From positions 1-59,826 of the forward strand of contig NZ_JAMRYX010000063.1 in assembly GCF_024448135.1 (NCBI RefSeq): a stretch of 59,826 bases of DNA, read 5' to 3'. Origin of the DNA: Methylocystis suflitae. GTDB taxonomy: Bacteria; Pseudomonadota; Alphaproteobacteria; Rhizobiales; Beijerinckiaceae. The position numbers and the translations under genes were made by a program. Positions 26,303-34,921 of this stretch are shown piece by piece (position 1 is the first letter of the stretch; every line of letters begins with the position of its first letter). Under the pieces are notes generated by a model. The model did not search any database. It had not been told where the DNA came from and worked only from the letters and a program-made list of their open reading frames with translations.

Positions 26303-27937
26303 ATGCAGTCAGACGACAAGAGCCCCTCAGCGGGCACGGCAAGCAGGATTTCAAAACCGATGAACAACCCGTCACACCCCGGCGCCGTCGCAGATAATGA
26401 CGCGCGCGTCCTGATTTTCGACACCACCCTGCGCGACGGCGAGCAATCGCCCGGCGCCTCGATGACCCTGGAAGAGAAGCTCGAGGTCGCCGATCTCCTC
26501 GACCAATTGGGCGTCGATATTATCGAGGCCGGCTTCCCGATCGCCAGTCCAGGCGATTTCGAGAGCGTCAGCGAAGTGGCGCGGCGGGTGAAGAACGCCT
26601 CCGTCGCCGGATTGGCCCGCGCGTCCGAGAAGGACATCGACCGCTGCGCCGAAGCGCTGCGGGAGGCGAAGCGTCCGCGCATCCATACCTTCATCTCCAC
26701 CTCGCCGGTGCATATGAAATACAAGCTCCAGCTGGAGCCGGAGCGCGTCTTGGAGATGGTCACCGCGTCGGTGACGCGCGCGCGCAATCACGTCGCCGAC
26801 GTCGAATGGTCGGCGGAGGACGGCACGCGCACGGAGTTCGATTTTCTCTGCCGCTGCGTGGAGGCCGCGATCAAGGCCGGCGCGACCACGATCAACATTC
26901 CCGACACCGTCGGCTACAGCACGCCGGCGGAATATGAGCAGCTGTTCCGCGCCGTACGCGAGCGGGTGCCTAATTCCGACAAGGCGATCTTCTCGGTGCA
27001 CTGTCACGACGATCTGGGACTGGCCGTCGCCAATTCGCTCGCCGGCGTGCGCGGCGGCGCGCGGCAGGTGGAATGCACGATCAACGGCATCGGCGAGCGG
27101 GCCGGCAACGCCGCGCTCGAAGAAATCGTGATGGCGATGAAGACGCGCGCCGACGCGCTGCCGTTCTTCACCAATATCGACGCCAAGCTCTTAACCCGCG
27201 CCTCGAAGCTCGTCTCGGCGGTGACGTCGTTTCCGGTGCAATACAACAAGGCGATCGTCGGGCGGAACGCTTTCGCGCATGAAAGCGGCATTCATCAGGA
27301 CGGCATGCTCAAGAATGCGCACACCTATGAGATCATGACGCCGGAAAGCGTCGGGGTCTCCAAGACCTCGCTCGTCATGGGCAAGCATTCGGGCCGCCAC
27401 GCGTTTCGCGAAAAGCTGAAGGAGCTCGGTTACGACCTCGGCGAGAACGCGTTGCTCGACGCGTTCAACCGCTTCAAGGATTTGGCCGACCGCAAGAAGT
27501 TCGTCTATGACGAAGATCTGGTCGCGCTGGTCGACGACGAGATCGTCAACGCCCATGATCATATCAAGGTCGAAGCCTTGATGGTGATGGCCGGCACGCA
27601 TGGCCCGCAGTCGGCGGCGCTCACGCTCGACATTGACGGACAGAAGCTGACGCATCAGGCGACCGGCAACGGCCCTGTCGACGCGATCTTCAACGCCATC
27701 AAGGCGCTCGCGCCGCATGAGGCGACACTGGAGCTCTTCCAGGTCCACGCCGTCACCGAAGGCACCGACGCGCAGGCGGAAGTCTCCGTGCGCCTCTCCG
27801 AAAACGGCAAGTCGGTGACCGGCCGCGGCGCCGATCCCGACACGCTCGTCGCTTCGGCGCGCGCCTATGTCTCGGCGCTCAACCGGCTGATGGCGAAGCG
27901 CGCGCGCGGCAAGCCCGAAGCCATGCAGGCGATGTAG
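26303..27937 (+). CDS. leuA: 2-isopropylmalate synthase
   Basis: 544 residues. The first step of leucine synthesis, condensing acetyl-CoA and 2-oxoisovalerate. Motifs are 'FDTTLRDGEQSPGASM' (catalytic/metal), 'FISTSPVHMKYKL', 'SVHCHDDLGLAVANSLAG', 'TINGIGERAGNAALEE' and 'HESGIHQDGML', then a C-terminal LeuA regulatory domain (about 400-530) for leucine feedback. About 35 extra N-terminal residues precede the conserved start; AGGGG is 7 bases before ATG 26303. Leader peptide and masking stem lie upstream. Confidence 0.96.
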   Translation: MQSDDKSPSAGTASRISKPMNNPSHPGAVADNDARVLIFDTTLRDGEQSPGASMTLEEKLEVADLLDQLGVDIIEAGFPIASPGDFESVSEVARRVKNASVAGLARASEKDIDRCAEALREAKRPRIHTFISTSPVHMKYKLQLEPERVLEMVTASVTRARNHVADVEWSAEDGTRTEFDFLCRCVEAAIKAGATTINIPDTVGYSTPAEYEQLFRAVRERVPNSDKAIFSVHCHDDLGLAVANSLAGVRGGARQVECTINGIGERAGNAALEEIVMAMKTRADALPFFTNIDAKLLTRASKLVSAVTSFPVQYNKAIVGRNAFAHESGIHQDGMLKNAHTYEIMTPESVGVSKTSLVMGKHSGRHAFREKLKELGYDLGENALLDAFNRFKDLADRKKFVYDEDLVALVDDEIVNAHDHIKVEALMVMAGTHGPQSAALTLDIDGQKLTHQATGNGPVDAIFNAIKALAPHEATLELFQVHAVTEGTDAQAEVSVRLSENGKSVTGRGADPDTLVASARAYVSALNRLMAKRARGKPEAMQAM

Positions 27938-27967
27938 GCGGCGCCGCAACGCGTGAACCATAGGATG

Positions 27968-28000
27968 GCCGCGAGCGAATCTGACGATCCCGCTCGCGGC
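27968..28000. terminator. Hairpin after leuA, terminator-like
   Basis: GCCGCGAGC and GCTCGCGGC form a perfect 9-bp stem around a 15-base loop, 30 bases after the leuA stop and before the PP2C gene. No T-tract follows, so factor-independent termination is uncertain. Confidence 0.4.
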
Positions 28001-28080
28001 GCCAATCGGCCGTTTCGGAATCGATACGCAGCGCCGAACTCACACAGGCGCGGCGCGAATAGTAAAGGGTCCGTCTTCCC

Positions 28081-28875
28081 TTGACGGCGAACCGGCCATC
28101 AGCCGCTCCGTTGCGCATCGCAGGCGCCATCCGCACGGATGTCGGATGCGTCAGGCAGCTCAACGAAGACTCCGTCGCCTTCATCGCGAGCGCCGGCCGA
28201 GACGATCGCGACTATGGCGCGCTTGCGCTTGTCGCGGACGGCATGGGCGGCCACGCCGCCGGCGAAGTTGCGAGCGCGCTCGCGCTGGAAGTCGTGCGGC
28301 GCGTCTATTATTCGCTCGACAAGATCCCGTCTGAGGCGCTGCGGGCCGCTTTTGACGCCGCCAATCGGGCGATATTCGACTACGCCGCCAAACATCCTGA
28401 TTGCGCCGGCATGGGGACGACCTGCACGGCGCTCGGCGTCAGGGACAGTCTCCTGTGGCTTGCGCATGTGGGCGACAGCCGCGCCTATCTGATGCGCGAT
28501 GGCCGGCTTACCCAACTTTCCGACGATCAGACGCTGCACGCGCAATTGGTGCGCGACGGCGTCATGTCCCCGGAGGACGCCGGCAAAGGCGCCGGCAGCA
28601 ATGTCATTCTGCAGGCGCTCGGCACGCGGCTCGACGTCTATCCGACAATCTGGACGGAAGGCCTGCCACTGCGACAGGGCGACATCGTGGTCTTGTGCAC
28701 CGACGGTTTGACCAATCTCGTCTCGGACGCAAGGATCGCCGAAGCGGTCTCAAAAAACCCGCCGCCGGAGGCCTGCCGGCTATTGATCGACGCCGCGCGC
28801 CGCGGCGGCGGACACGACAATATTTCAGTGGGCGTTTTCGTGGCGGAGACCGACATCGCCGACCCGCCGATCTGA
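28081..28875 (+). CDS. PP2C-family serine/threonine protein phosphatase
   Basis: 264 residues with the bacterial PP2C motif set: 'GCVRQLNEDSV' (metal Asp), 'LVADGMGGHAAGEVAS', 'GTTCTALGV', 'HVGDSRAYLMRDG', 'LCTDGLTNLV' and 'GGHDNISVGVF'. It dephosphorylates Ser/Thr proteins with two Mn2+ or Mg2+ ions and is soluble. TTG 28081 is the only in-frame start before the conserved domain. No partner kinase is in the window. Confidence 0.9.
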   Translation: MTANRPSAAPLRIAGAIRTDVGCVRQLNEDSVAFIASAGRDDRDYGALALVADGMGGHAAGEVASALALEVVRRVYYSLDKIPSEALRAAFDAANRAIFDYAAKHPDCAGMGTTCTALGVRDSLLWLAHVGDSRAYLMRDGRLTQLSDDQTLHAQLVRDGVMSPEDAGKGAGSNVILQALGTRLDVYPTIWTEGLPLRQGDIVVLCTDGLTNLVSDARIAEAVSKNPPPEACRLLIDAARRGGGHDNISVGVFVAETDIADPPI

Positions 28876-28901
28876 AAGCGCAAGGTTTTGGAGAAGAGCT
28901 A

Positions 28902-29942
28902 ATGGGCGACATTGAGAATCGCCGCGCCGCGCCGTTCGACTTTGTCGACGCGCGCGCGGATGGGCCGGGAGTCGTCCGCATCTGCGATGATGATCCGGCC
29001 GCGCCCTTCTATCGATTGCTGTCGAAACTGCGCGCGCCCGTCGCGATGCGAGACATGATGATGGCGCCCGTGCGCGCCTGCTACAGAGGCGAAGGGCTCG
29101 CGATCGACCCGGCGGAACTGCCGCCGAGCGCCGCGCAGCTCTATCCGCAGGTCTTAGTCACGACCCTCGCCGTTCCTTCGGACGCAGGTCCGATCCGCTG
29201 CGAATGTTTCACGCCGCCTGGCGACAGACCAATGCCGATGATGCTGTACATGCATGGCGGCGGCTTTGTCGTCGGACGATCCGAGGACACGGCCTATGTC
29301 ACCAGCCGCATCGCCGCCGAAAACAACGTCATCGTTATCAGCGTCAATTATCGCTGGGCGCCCGAATGGCCCTTTCCAGCCGGCCTCGACGATTGCATGG
29401 CGGTTTTGCGCTGGATGCGCGACAGAGGCGCCGATATCGGCGGCGACGCATCGCGCATATTGGTCTGCGGCGATTCCGCTGGAGGCAATCTCGCGGCGGC
29501 ATTGCCGATAAGAGGGCGCGAAGAGCGCATATCCATTCTCGCGACCGTGCTTTTATGTCCGGTCACGGATTTTCACTTCGAAGAATTTGCATCCTACGAA
29601 CGGATTGCCCCGACGGGCGTCGTGATCGACGCGTCCTTCATGGGATTTGCGCGCGGCGCCTATCTTACGAAATCGCAGCAGTGGCGAGACCCTTGGGCGA
29701 GCCCGGCGCTCGGCGATTTGAATGGCTATCCGCGAACGCTGCTCCTCAGCGGAACCGCCGATCCGCTCGTCGACGACAATCGCGCCTTTGCCGAGAAATT
29801 GACGGCGGCGGGCGTGGACGTCACGCATTTCATTGGCGAGGCCATGCCGCACGGCTTCTATTTCTTCCCCGGGGTCTTGAAGGAGACCGACGCTGCCTTC
29901 GCGGCGATCATGAGATTCGTCGCCGTTGCGCTGCAAAGTTAA
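28902..29942 (+). CDS. Alpha/beta hydrolase, HSL-type esterase
   Basis: 346 residues of the hormone-sensitive-lipase family of esterases. The oxyanion motif HGGGF and nucleophile elbow GDSAGG are intact; Asp in 'GTADPLVDDN' and His in 'AMPHGFYFF' complete the triad. About 110 residues precede the core as a helical cap. ATG 28902 follows GGAGAAGAG by a good spacing. It lies 26 bases after the phosphatase, likely co-transcribed. Substrate not known. Confidence 0.87.
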   Translation: MGDIENRRAAPFDFVDARADGPGVVRICDDDPAAPFYRLLSKLRAPVAMRDMMMAPVRACYRGEGLAIDPAELPPSAAQLYPQVLVTTLAVPSDAGPIRCECFTPPGDRPMPMMLYMHGGGFVVGRSEDTAYVTSRIAAENNVIVISVNYRWAPEWPFPAGLDDCMAVLRWMRDRGADIGGDASRILVCGDSAGGNLAAALPIRGREERISILATVLLCPVTDFHFEEFASYERIAPTGVVIDASFMGFARGAYLTKSQQWRDPWASPALGDLNGYPRTLLLSGTADPLVDDNRAFAEKLTAAGVDVTHFIGEAMPHGFYFFPGVLKETDAAFAAIMRFVAVALQS

Positions 29943-30098
29943 GTCAAAACAATCCTCTCTTCGCGGCGCACGAAGCAAAGCTCAAGCATTGGATCTTGAT
30001 CTTGGTCGCTGTTTGGCCACGTATTAGCCATTCATTATCGTTTAAATAACAAATTCGCCTTAGTACCGAAGGTGCTCAACCGCAGTTTGGAGCGGCAC

Positions 30099-32159
30099 AT
30101 GCGCTTGCGAACGCGCTCTCGCGCCCGGCTTTTTTCGAAGGTGGCGGTGACTGCCGCAGCGGCGCTCGGCTTTGCGCGGACGCCCGTCATGGCGCAGGGC
30201 TTTTATTTCTGGGGCGACCGCGAGCCTCTCATCGACGCGGTTGTAGGTCCTGATCGCGCCGTGCGGCCGCAACGCCCGGCCGCACGAAAAAAAATCTCCC
30301 GTCCGGCGACCGACAAAAGCGGCGCGGCGTCTTTGCCCGACGCCAAGCCCGAGGCTGCAAAGCTCGACCGGCCGCTCTTCGTCATCGCCTCCATCGCCGA
30401 CCAGCAGGTGTCGATCTACAACCATAGCGGCCTCGTCGCGCGTTCGGCGATCTCGACAGGCATCGCCGGACATCCGACGCCGAAAGGCATTTTCACCATC
30501 ATCGGCCGCGAACGGTTCCACCGATCCAACATCTATTCCAGCGCGCCGATGCCGTTCATGCAGCGGATCACCTGGTCCGGCATCGCCATGCATCTTGGGG
30601 TCGTGCCGGGACATCCGGCCTCGCACGGCTGCATCCGGCTTCCCGCCGCCTTCGCGGCGAAGCTCTGGGGCATGACCAGAATTGGCGAGCGGGTCGTGAT
30701 CTCGCCGGATGATGTGTTTCCCGCCGAGTTCGAACACCCGTTGCTGCCCGCGCCTAAGATGCGCGCGTCCGCAGAGGCAGAAAAAGGCGCGCCCGCGGCT
30801 GACTCTCAACGGCCTCTCCACGTCGCAGAAGATCGCCCCACGATCGCTCCGCAGCCGCAGGCGGAGCAACCGAAAGCCGACGCTGGCGGCAATACGGCTA
30901 CGGCCGCGAAAACCGCGAGCGCCGCGGCCGACCCGCCGTTGCAGCCCTCCCCCGTCGAGGCTGAAGCGCCCACCGCCGGTTCGCAGCAACAAGCGGAGCA
31001 GCCCAAGATGGAAGCCGGCGCTGAGGTCGCTTCGGCCGCCGCACCCGCGCCCGCTGCAGACTCCCAGCAGCCGCCGCTCGACTCCTCCGACGCGCCGTCG
31101 AAGACGGAGCAGGATGCGGATAAGCCTAAATTCGAAACCGTGACGGACAAACCGGCGCCCTCGGCTCCCTCGAGCCCAGCCGCCGTCGCCGAACGGCCGA
31201 CAGTGAATCCGCATCAATACGCCCAGCAGCTCAAGGCCAAGGCCGTGGCTGAAGCCGTCGCCGCCAACAGGGCCGTCAAGGCTTTGTCCGCCGAAGTGGG
31301 AATGACGCAAAATGAGGCGGCGCGCGCAGCGACGGCGCTCCGCGCAGCAGAAGCCGCGCAGGCCACGGCCCGCGTCAGAGCGGAAGCGGCCGCTGCATTC
31401 TCCGCCGCTGCGACGGCGGCGGCCGACAGCCAGCAGGAGCCGGCCGTAGCGGCGGAACGCAGCGCGTCGACGGGCGATGCGCTGGCGAAAGCCAATGCCG
31501 ACCGGCTGACGAGAGCCTATGGAAAAGCGCTCTTCACTCAGGATGCGGCGCTGCAGGCGAAGATCAACGCCGACTCCGCGCTTGCGGAAGCCACGGCAAA
31601 ACTCGATCAGGCGAGAACGGCCTCGGCCGCTAAGGCCGCTGATCGCGCCGACGCCGAACGGCGTTTGGATGAGGCGCGAACGACCGCCGCCGCCGCCGCA
31701 ACCGCTCAAAGAGAAGCCGAGCGGCGCGTGACGCCCATCTCGGTGCTGATCAGCAAGAAGGATCGGCGGATCTATGTTCGCCAAGCCCTCTCGCCGCTTT
31801 TCGATGCGCCAATCGAGATTCGCGATCCGGATACGCCGCTCGGCTCGCATCTTTATATTGCGACGGCGGCCAAGGAGGACGGGAACTCGCTCAAATGGTC
31901 GGTCGTGTCGATGCCGGAAGCGCGGACGGAGCGCAGGAAAGATTTGGCGTCAGCCGATGCTAAAGCCGACATATCCTGGGATTGGCGCCCCGCCGGCGCA
32001 AGCCCGTCCGAGGCGCTGGAGCGCGTCGACATTCCGAAAGACGTTCGCGACCGGATCGCGGAGCGGCTGTGGACTGGGGCGTCGCTCATTATCTCGGACC
32101 AGCCGGTCAGCGGCGAGACCGGAAACGACGGCACGGATCTGACGATCAAATTGCGCTAA
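30099..32159 (+). CDS. Large L,D-transpeptidase (YkuD) with Ala-rich coiled region and degenerate second domain
   Basis: 686 residues. A Sec-type signal (cut near 'PVMAQG') is followed by a YkuD L,D-transpeptidase domain at about 95-215, with catalytic C178 in 'HPASHGCIRLP'. Then come about 370 residues of Ala/Pro/Lys/Glu-rich low-complexity sequence, predicted partly coiled coil, probably spanning the periplasm or peptidoglycan. The C-terminal part (about 555-686) begins 'SVLISKKDRRIYVRQ' and resembles the first half of a YkuD domain but lacks the SHGC box. The enzyme would make 3-3 cross-links or tether proteins to the wall. ATG 30099 follows GGAG; GTG 30072 would add nine residues. Confidence 0.82.
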   Translation: MRLRTRSRARLFSKVAVTAAAALGFARTPVMAQGFYFWGDREPLIDAVVGPDRAVRPQRPAARKKISRPATDKSGAASLPDAKPEAAKLDRPLFVIASIADQQVSIYNHSGLVARSAISTGIAGHPTPKGIFTIIGRERFHRSNIYSSAPMPFMQRITWSGIAMHLGVVPGHPASHGCIRLPAAFAAKLWGMTRIGERVVISPDDVFPAEFEHPLLPAPKMRASAEAEKGAPAADSQRPLHVAEDRPTIAPQPQAEQPKADAGGNTATAAKTASAAADPPLQPSPVEAEAPTAGSQQQAEQPKMEAGAEVASAAAPAPAADSQQPPLDSSDAPSKTEQDADKPKFETVTDKPAPSAPSSPAAVAERPTVNPHQYAQQLKAKAVAEAVAANRAVKALSAEVGMTQNEAARAATALRAAEAAQATARVRAEAAAAFSAAATAAADSQQEPAVAAERSASTGDALAKANADRLTRAYGKALFTQDAALQAKINADSALAEATAKLDQARTASAAKAADRADAERRLDEARTTAAAAATAQREAERRVTPISVLISKKDRRIYVRQALSPLFDAPIEIRDPDTPLGSHLYIATAAKEDGNSLKWSVVSMPEARTERRKDLASADAKADISWDWRPAGASPSEALERVDIPKDVRDRIAERLWTGASLIISDQPVSGETGNDGTDLTIKLR

Positions 32160-32188
32160 TGCACGGGCGTTCGTGTTCTAACTCGCTG

Positions 32189-32635
32189 TTACGGCGTTGG
32201 CGGTCGATTGACCGTGACGTCGCTGCCTGGCGGCAACTGATCGATGACCAGCAATTTGACCGGAACGGCCCCGACCGTCGCGCCGAAATGCCAGCGGTCG
32301 ACGCTCTCGATGACGAATTCTCCAGCATGATAGACGCGCGACGCGGAATCGGCCTGCTGGACCATCAGCTGCCCCTCAAGAATATAGGCGTAGCGCTGAT
32401 ACGGATGCTTATGTTCCGGCAATCTGACGCCGGGCGCCAGAGTGTAAATCGAAGCCACGACCTCTAAGGGCCCCTGCGGAAGCGTGATCGGCTGCCCCGT
32501 GGCGGTTTTTGTCGCCCTGGCGATTTCCGTCACCACTTCTGCTGGCGCAGGCTCCTTCGCAGCGGCCGCGCCGACTGTGCTGAAAGCGACGCTCAGGATC
32601 GCGATAAACCCCATGCGAATCATCTGCTGTTCCAT
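32189..32635 (-). CDS. Secreted small cupin-domain protein
   Basis: 148 residues: an N-terminal signal peptide (core about 8-22, cut near 'GAAAAKE') and one cupin barrel with 'PEHKHPYQRYAYILEGQL' (metal His residues) and 'HAGEFVIESVDRWHFG'. Single-domain cupins bind a metal and have many roles. ATG 32635 is preceded by AAGGAA at a slightly long spacing; 32623 is possible. Convergent with the L,D-transpeptidase gene across 29 bases. Confidence 0.75.
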   Translation of the reverse strand: MEQQMIRMGFIAILSVAFSTVGAAAAKEPAPAEVVTEIARATKTATGQPITLPQGPLEVVASIYTLAPGVRLPEHKHPYQRYAYILEGQLMVQQADSASRVYHAGEFVIESVDRWHFGATVGAVPVKLLVIDQLPPGSDVTVNRPPTP

Positions 32636-32692
32636 TCGCAATCCATTCCTTGCATTCGCCCTATAGAAGCGTTTCCGCGATCGCCGGTTCTT

Positions 32693-33394
32693 TCAAACGG
32701 CCTTGCCGAATATCTTGCCGACGCCCGCCGTCAGCGCCAGCGCCAATGCGCCCCAGAACGTCACGCGCACCGCGGCGCGCAGGATGCCGGCGCCGCCGGC
32801 TTTCGCGCCGATGGCGCCGAGCAGCGCGAGGCAGCCTAAAGACGCGGCCGAGACGACGGGGATGATCGCGTCTCGCGGCGCGATCCCGACGACGAGGAGC
32901 GGCAGCGCGGCTCCAGCGGCAAAGGTGACGGCCGATGTCAACGCCGCCTGCACCGGCCGCGCGCTGGCGATCTCCGAGATGCCCAATTCGTCGCGCGCAT
33001 GCGCGATCAGCGCGTCCTTCTCCATCAATTGCGAAGCGACCTGCCGCGCCAGCTCAAGGTCGACGCCGCGCTCGACGTAAATATGCGCAAGCTCCTCCCT
33101 TTCGAGTTCGATTTGCTCGCTCAATTCCTTGCGTTCGCGCGCGAGGTCGGCCTTTTCGGTATCGGATTGGGAGCTGACCGAAACATATTCGCCCGCGGCC
33201 ATCGACATGGCGCCGGCCACCAACCCCGCCACGCCGGCGATCAGCACCTCACTGCGCGTCGCGGCCGCAGCGGCGACGCCGACGATCAGGCTCGCCGTCG
33301 ACACGATGCCGTCATTGGCGCCGAGCACCGCCGCCCGCAGCCAGCCGATGCGCTGAACGAGATGACTTTCCCGGTGCATGCGAAGTCGGCTCAT
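32693..33394 (-). CDS. VIT1/CCC1-family iron/manganese transporter
   Basis: 233 residues. The family opener 'LRAAVLGANDGIVSTASLIVGVAAA' motif (first membrane segment) is followed by 'GLVAGAMSMAAGEYVSVSSQSDTE', a charged cytoplasmic Glu-rich helix ('ELSEQIELEREELAHIY') and three more membrane segments. CCC1/VIT proteins export or sequester Fe2+ or Mn2+. The start overlaps the stop of the upstream ABC-type permease gene (ATGA), so the two are co-translated. Confidence 0.85.
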   Translation of the reverse strand: MSRLRMHRESHLVQRIGWLRAAVLGANDGIVSTASLIVGVAAAAATRSEVLIAGVAGLVAGAMSMAAGEYVSVSSQSDTEKADLARERKELSEQIELEREELAHIYVERGVDLELARQVASQLMEKDALIAHARDELGISEIASARPVQAALTSAVTFAAGAALPLLVVGIAPRDAIIPVVSAASLGCLALLGAIGAKAGGAGILRAAVRVTFWGALALALTAGVGKIFGKAV

Positions 33395-34509
33395 GTCGCC
33401 TCTCGCGTCGTGTCAATGGCTAAATCAAGGGCCGCGACCCGCCGCGCCGACGCCGACCAGTTCGCGATGCTCAGGGCGTTATCGGCGAGCCAATTGAGAG
33501 AAAGTTGCACCTGCAAAAAGGCTGCGGCCGCCTGCATCAGATCTCCAAGCGTTAAATCGCCGGCAAGATATTTCGGCGCGCCAAGCAACAGGGGAACGGC
33601 GGGAGCCAAAAGATTGTTCGCGTGCGTTAGAAAAACGATCTTTGTCTGCCCCTGGATGACGCGCCCCCAGGTCGTTGCGAGCAGAAAGAGAAATCTGTCG
33701 AAGGGATTCCCGCTCCGAGCGTCGATTTCGGGCAGCCGATCTGGAATGATCGGAACCCCCTTGACGACGGGATGACGCAGGTAATCGCCAATATCGCGAT
33801 CTATGTCCTCGTCGACTTCCACCACCGCTCTCGACTCGAACTCATGCCGGGCGCGGGTGAGAGCATAGCGGAAGTTCCCCTCCGCCGCGGCCTTTGCTTC
33901 GACGCTTGCCACCAGCGGTCGCCCGAGCACCCACATGCAAAACGAGGTCACCACCGAATAGATGAAGACCGCGAGAACCAGATAGCCGGGGATGACCACG
34001 CCGAGAAACTCATAGGATCCTCCCACTTGCCAAAGAACGAGGATGAAGGCGGCCGACACCAAGAAAATATTGATGACGCCTCCGGCGAGATCGACAAAAA
34101 GCTCGATCGCCAGCCGACCGTCATCGGCGATGCGGGCTTCAGGATTATCGATTGCGGGGGATATGGCGCAGGCTTGGCGAGATTCATTGACGAGCCATTT
34201 CTCGATGAGCGAGGCGGTGAGCCACAATCGCCAATTGACCTGAAGTCTCATACGAAACTGCGTTGTCGCGATTGAGGCAAGACCGACGCCGACCGCCAGA
34301 ATGGCGAGTTGAAGAATTCCCCCGGTCACTTCATCGACTTTATGCGTTTGAAGCGCGTCGAAGAAACTCTTGCTCCAGCGATTCACGGCCAGAGCCATGT
34401 AAGTGTTCACAACCAGGCAGATGAGAAATCCAACCGAGAGAACCCACGCCGGGCGTTGCGTTTGGCCTTTCCAATAGCCCATCGCTAGCCAGAGGAACCG
34501 CTGAATCAC
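33391..34509 (-). CDS. SbmA/BacA/YddA-like transporter, membrane domain only
   Basis: 372 residues with about six membrane segments and the ABC_membrane_2 / SbmA-BacA pattern ('NRWSKSFFDALQ', 'RMRLQVNWRLWLTASLIEKWL', 'NPEARIADD', 'AEGNFRYALTRARHEFE', 'LNWLADNALSIANWSASARRV'). In YddA/Rv1819c-type relatives an ATP-binding domain follows this point; here the protein stops and the VIT gene begins, so no ATPase is encoded. SbmA and BacA also lack one and are proton-driven importers of peptides. Co-translation with a metal transporter is unusual. Confidence 0.75.
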   Translation of the reverse strand: MIQRFLWLAMGYWKGQTQRPAWVLSVGFLICLVVNTYMALAVNRWSKSFFDALQTHKVDEVTGGILQLAILAVGVGLASIATTQFRMRLQVNWRLWLTASLIEKWLVNESRQACAISPAIDNPEARIADDGRLAIELFVDLAGGVINIFLVSAAFILVLWQVGGSYEFLGVVIPGYLVLAVFIYSVVTSFCMWVLGRPLVASVEAKAAAEGNFRYALTRARHEFESRAVVEVDEDIDRDIGDYLRHPVVKGVPIIPDRLPEIDARSGNPFDRFLFLLATTWGRVIQGQTKIVFLTHANNLLAPAVPLLLGAPKYLAGDLTLGDLMQAAAAFLQVQLSLNWLADNALSIANWSASARRVAALDLAIDTTREAT

Positions 34510-34921
34510 GTCATTCCCTTTGTGCGAGATTTGTCAGATCGACTTGAGTGCAGCTGGCAGCGCGCCACCTGAGGCGCGCGACAATTCTCATGTCATTGGG
34601 CCGCGTTTTTGGGGCGGCGCAAAAGATCGACGCCTAGCGCTCACACTTTCTCACTTCTGGCCTCATCCCACCAGCCACCCACTCTGCCCATTGCTTGAGG
34701 GCTGCACATTGCGCCGCGCAAATCGCGGCGAACGCGATGGCGACACGAGCAGGCGGCGCCTCACCGAGGCAGAAAGCAGGTTGCTTGAGGCGCTTCGCCG
34801 CATCTCCAACGATGAGACTGTTATGAGTCTGGACCCTAAAGCCTCTTTTCGTTCTCCAGCCACAAGCGCTACAAGCCATATCGACGACTGGACTTGCGGG
34901 AGTCGCGTTGCGAATTCCAAA
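34510..34921. other. Intergenic region, no supported gene
   Basis: About 410 bases between the leftward SbmA-like gene and the end of the leftward FAD oxidoreductase gene. The open frames here have mixed codon usage and no recognisable protein pattern. A 16-base stretch GGCGCCTCAC(C/T)GAGGC occurs at about 34757 and again at the 3' end of the oxidoreductase gene (about 34927), perhaps a relic of a small duplication. Confidence 0.4.

Noticed and set aside
30060-31850. 596-codon minus-strand frame opposite the large L,D-transpeptidase
   Set aside because: Gly/Arg-rich low-complexity product mirroring the Ala/Pro-rich plus-strand protein; no family pattern.
33391-34509. Truncated ABC transporter pseudogene
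   Set aside because: The frame is intact, and SbmA/BacA relatives naturally lack an ATPase; no remnant of an ATP-binding domain follows, so a working membrane-only protein is the simpler view.
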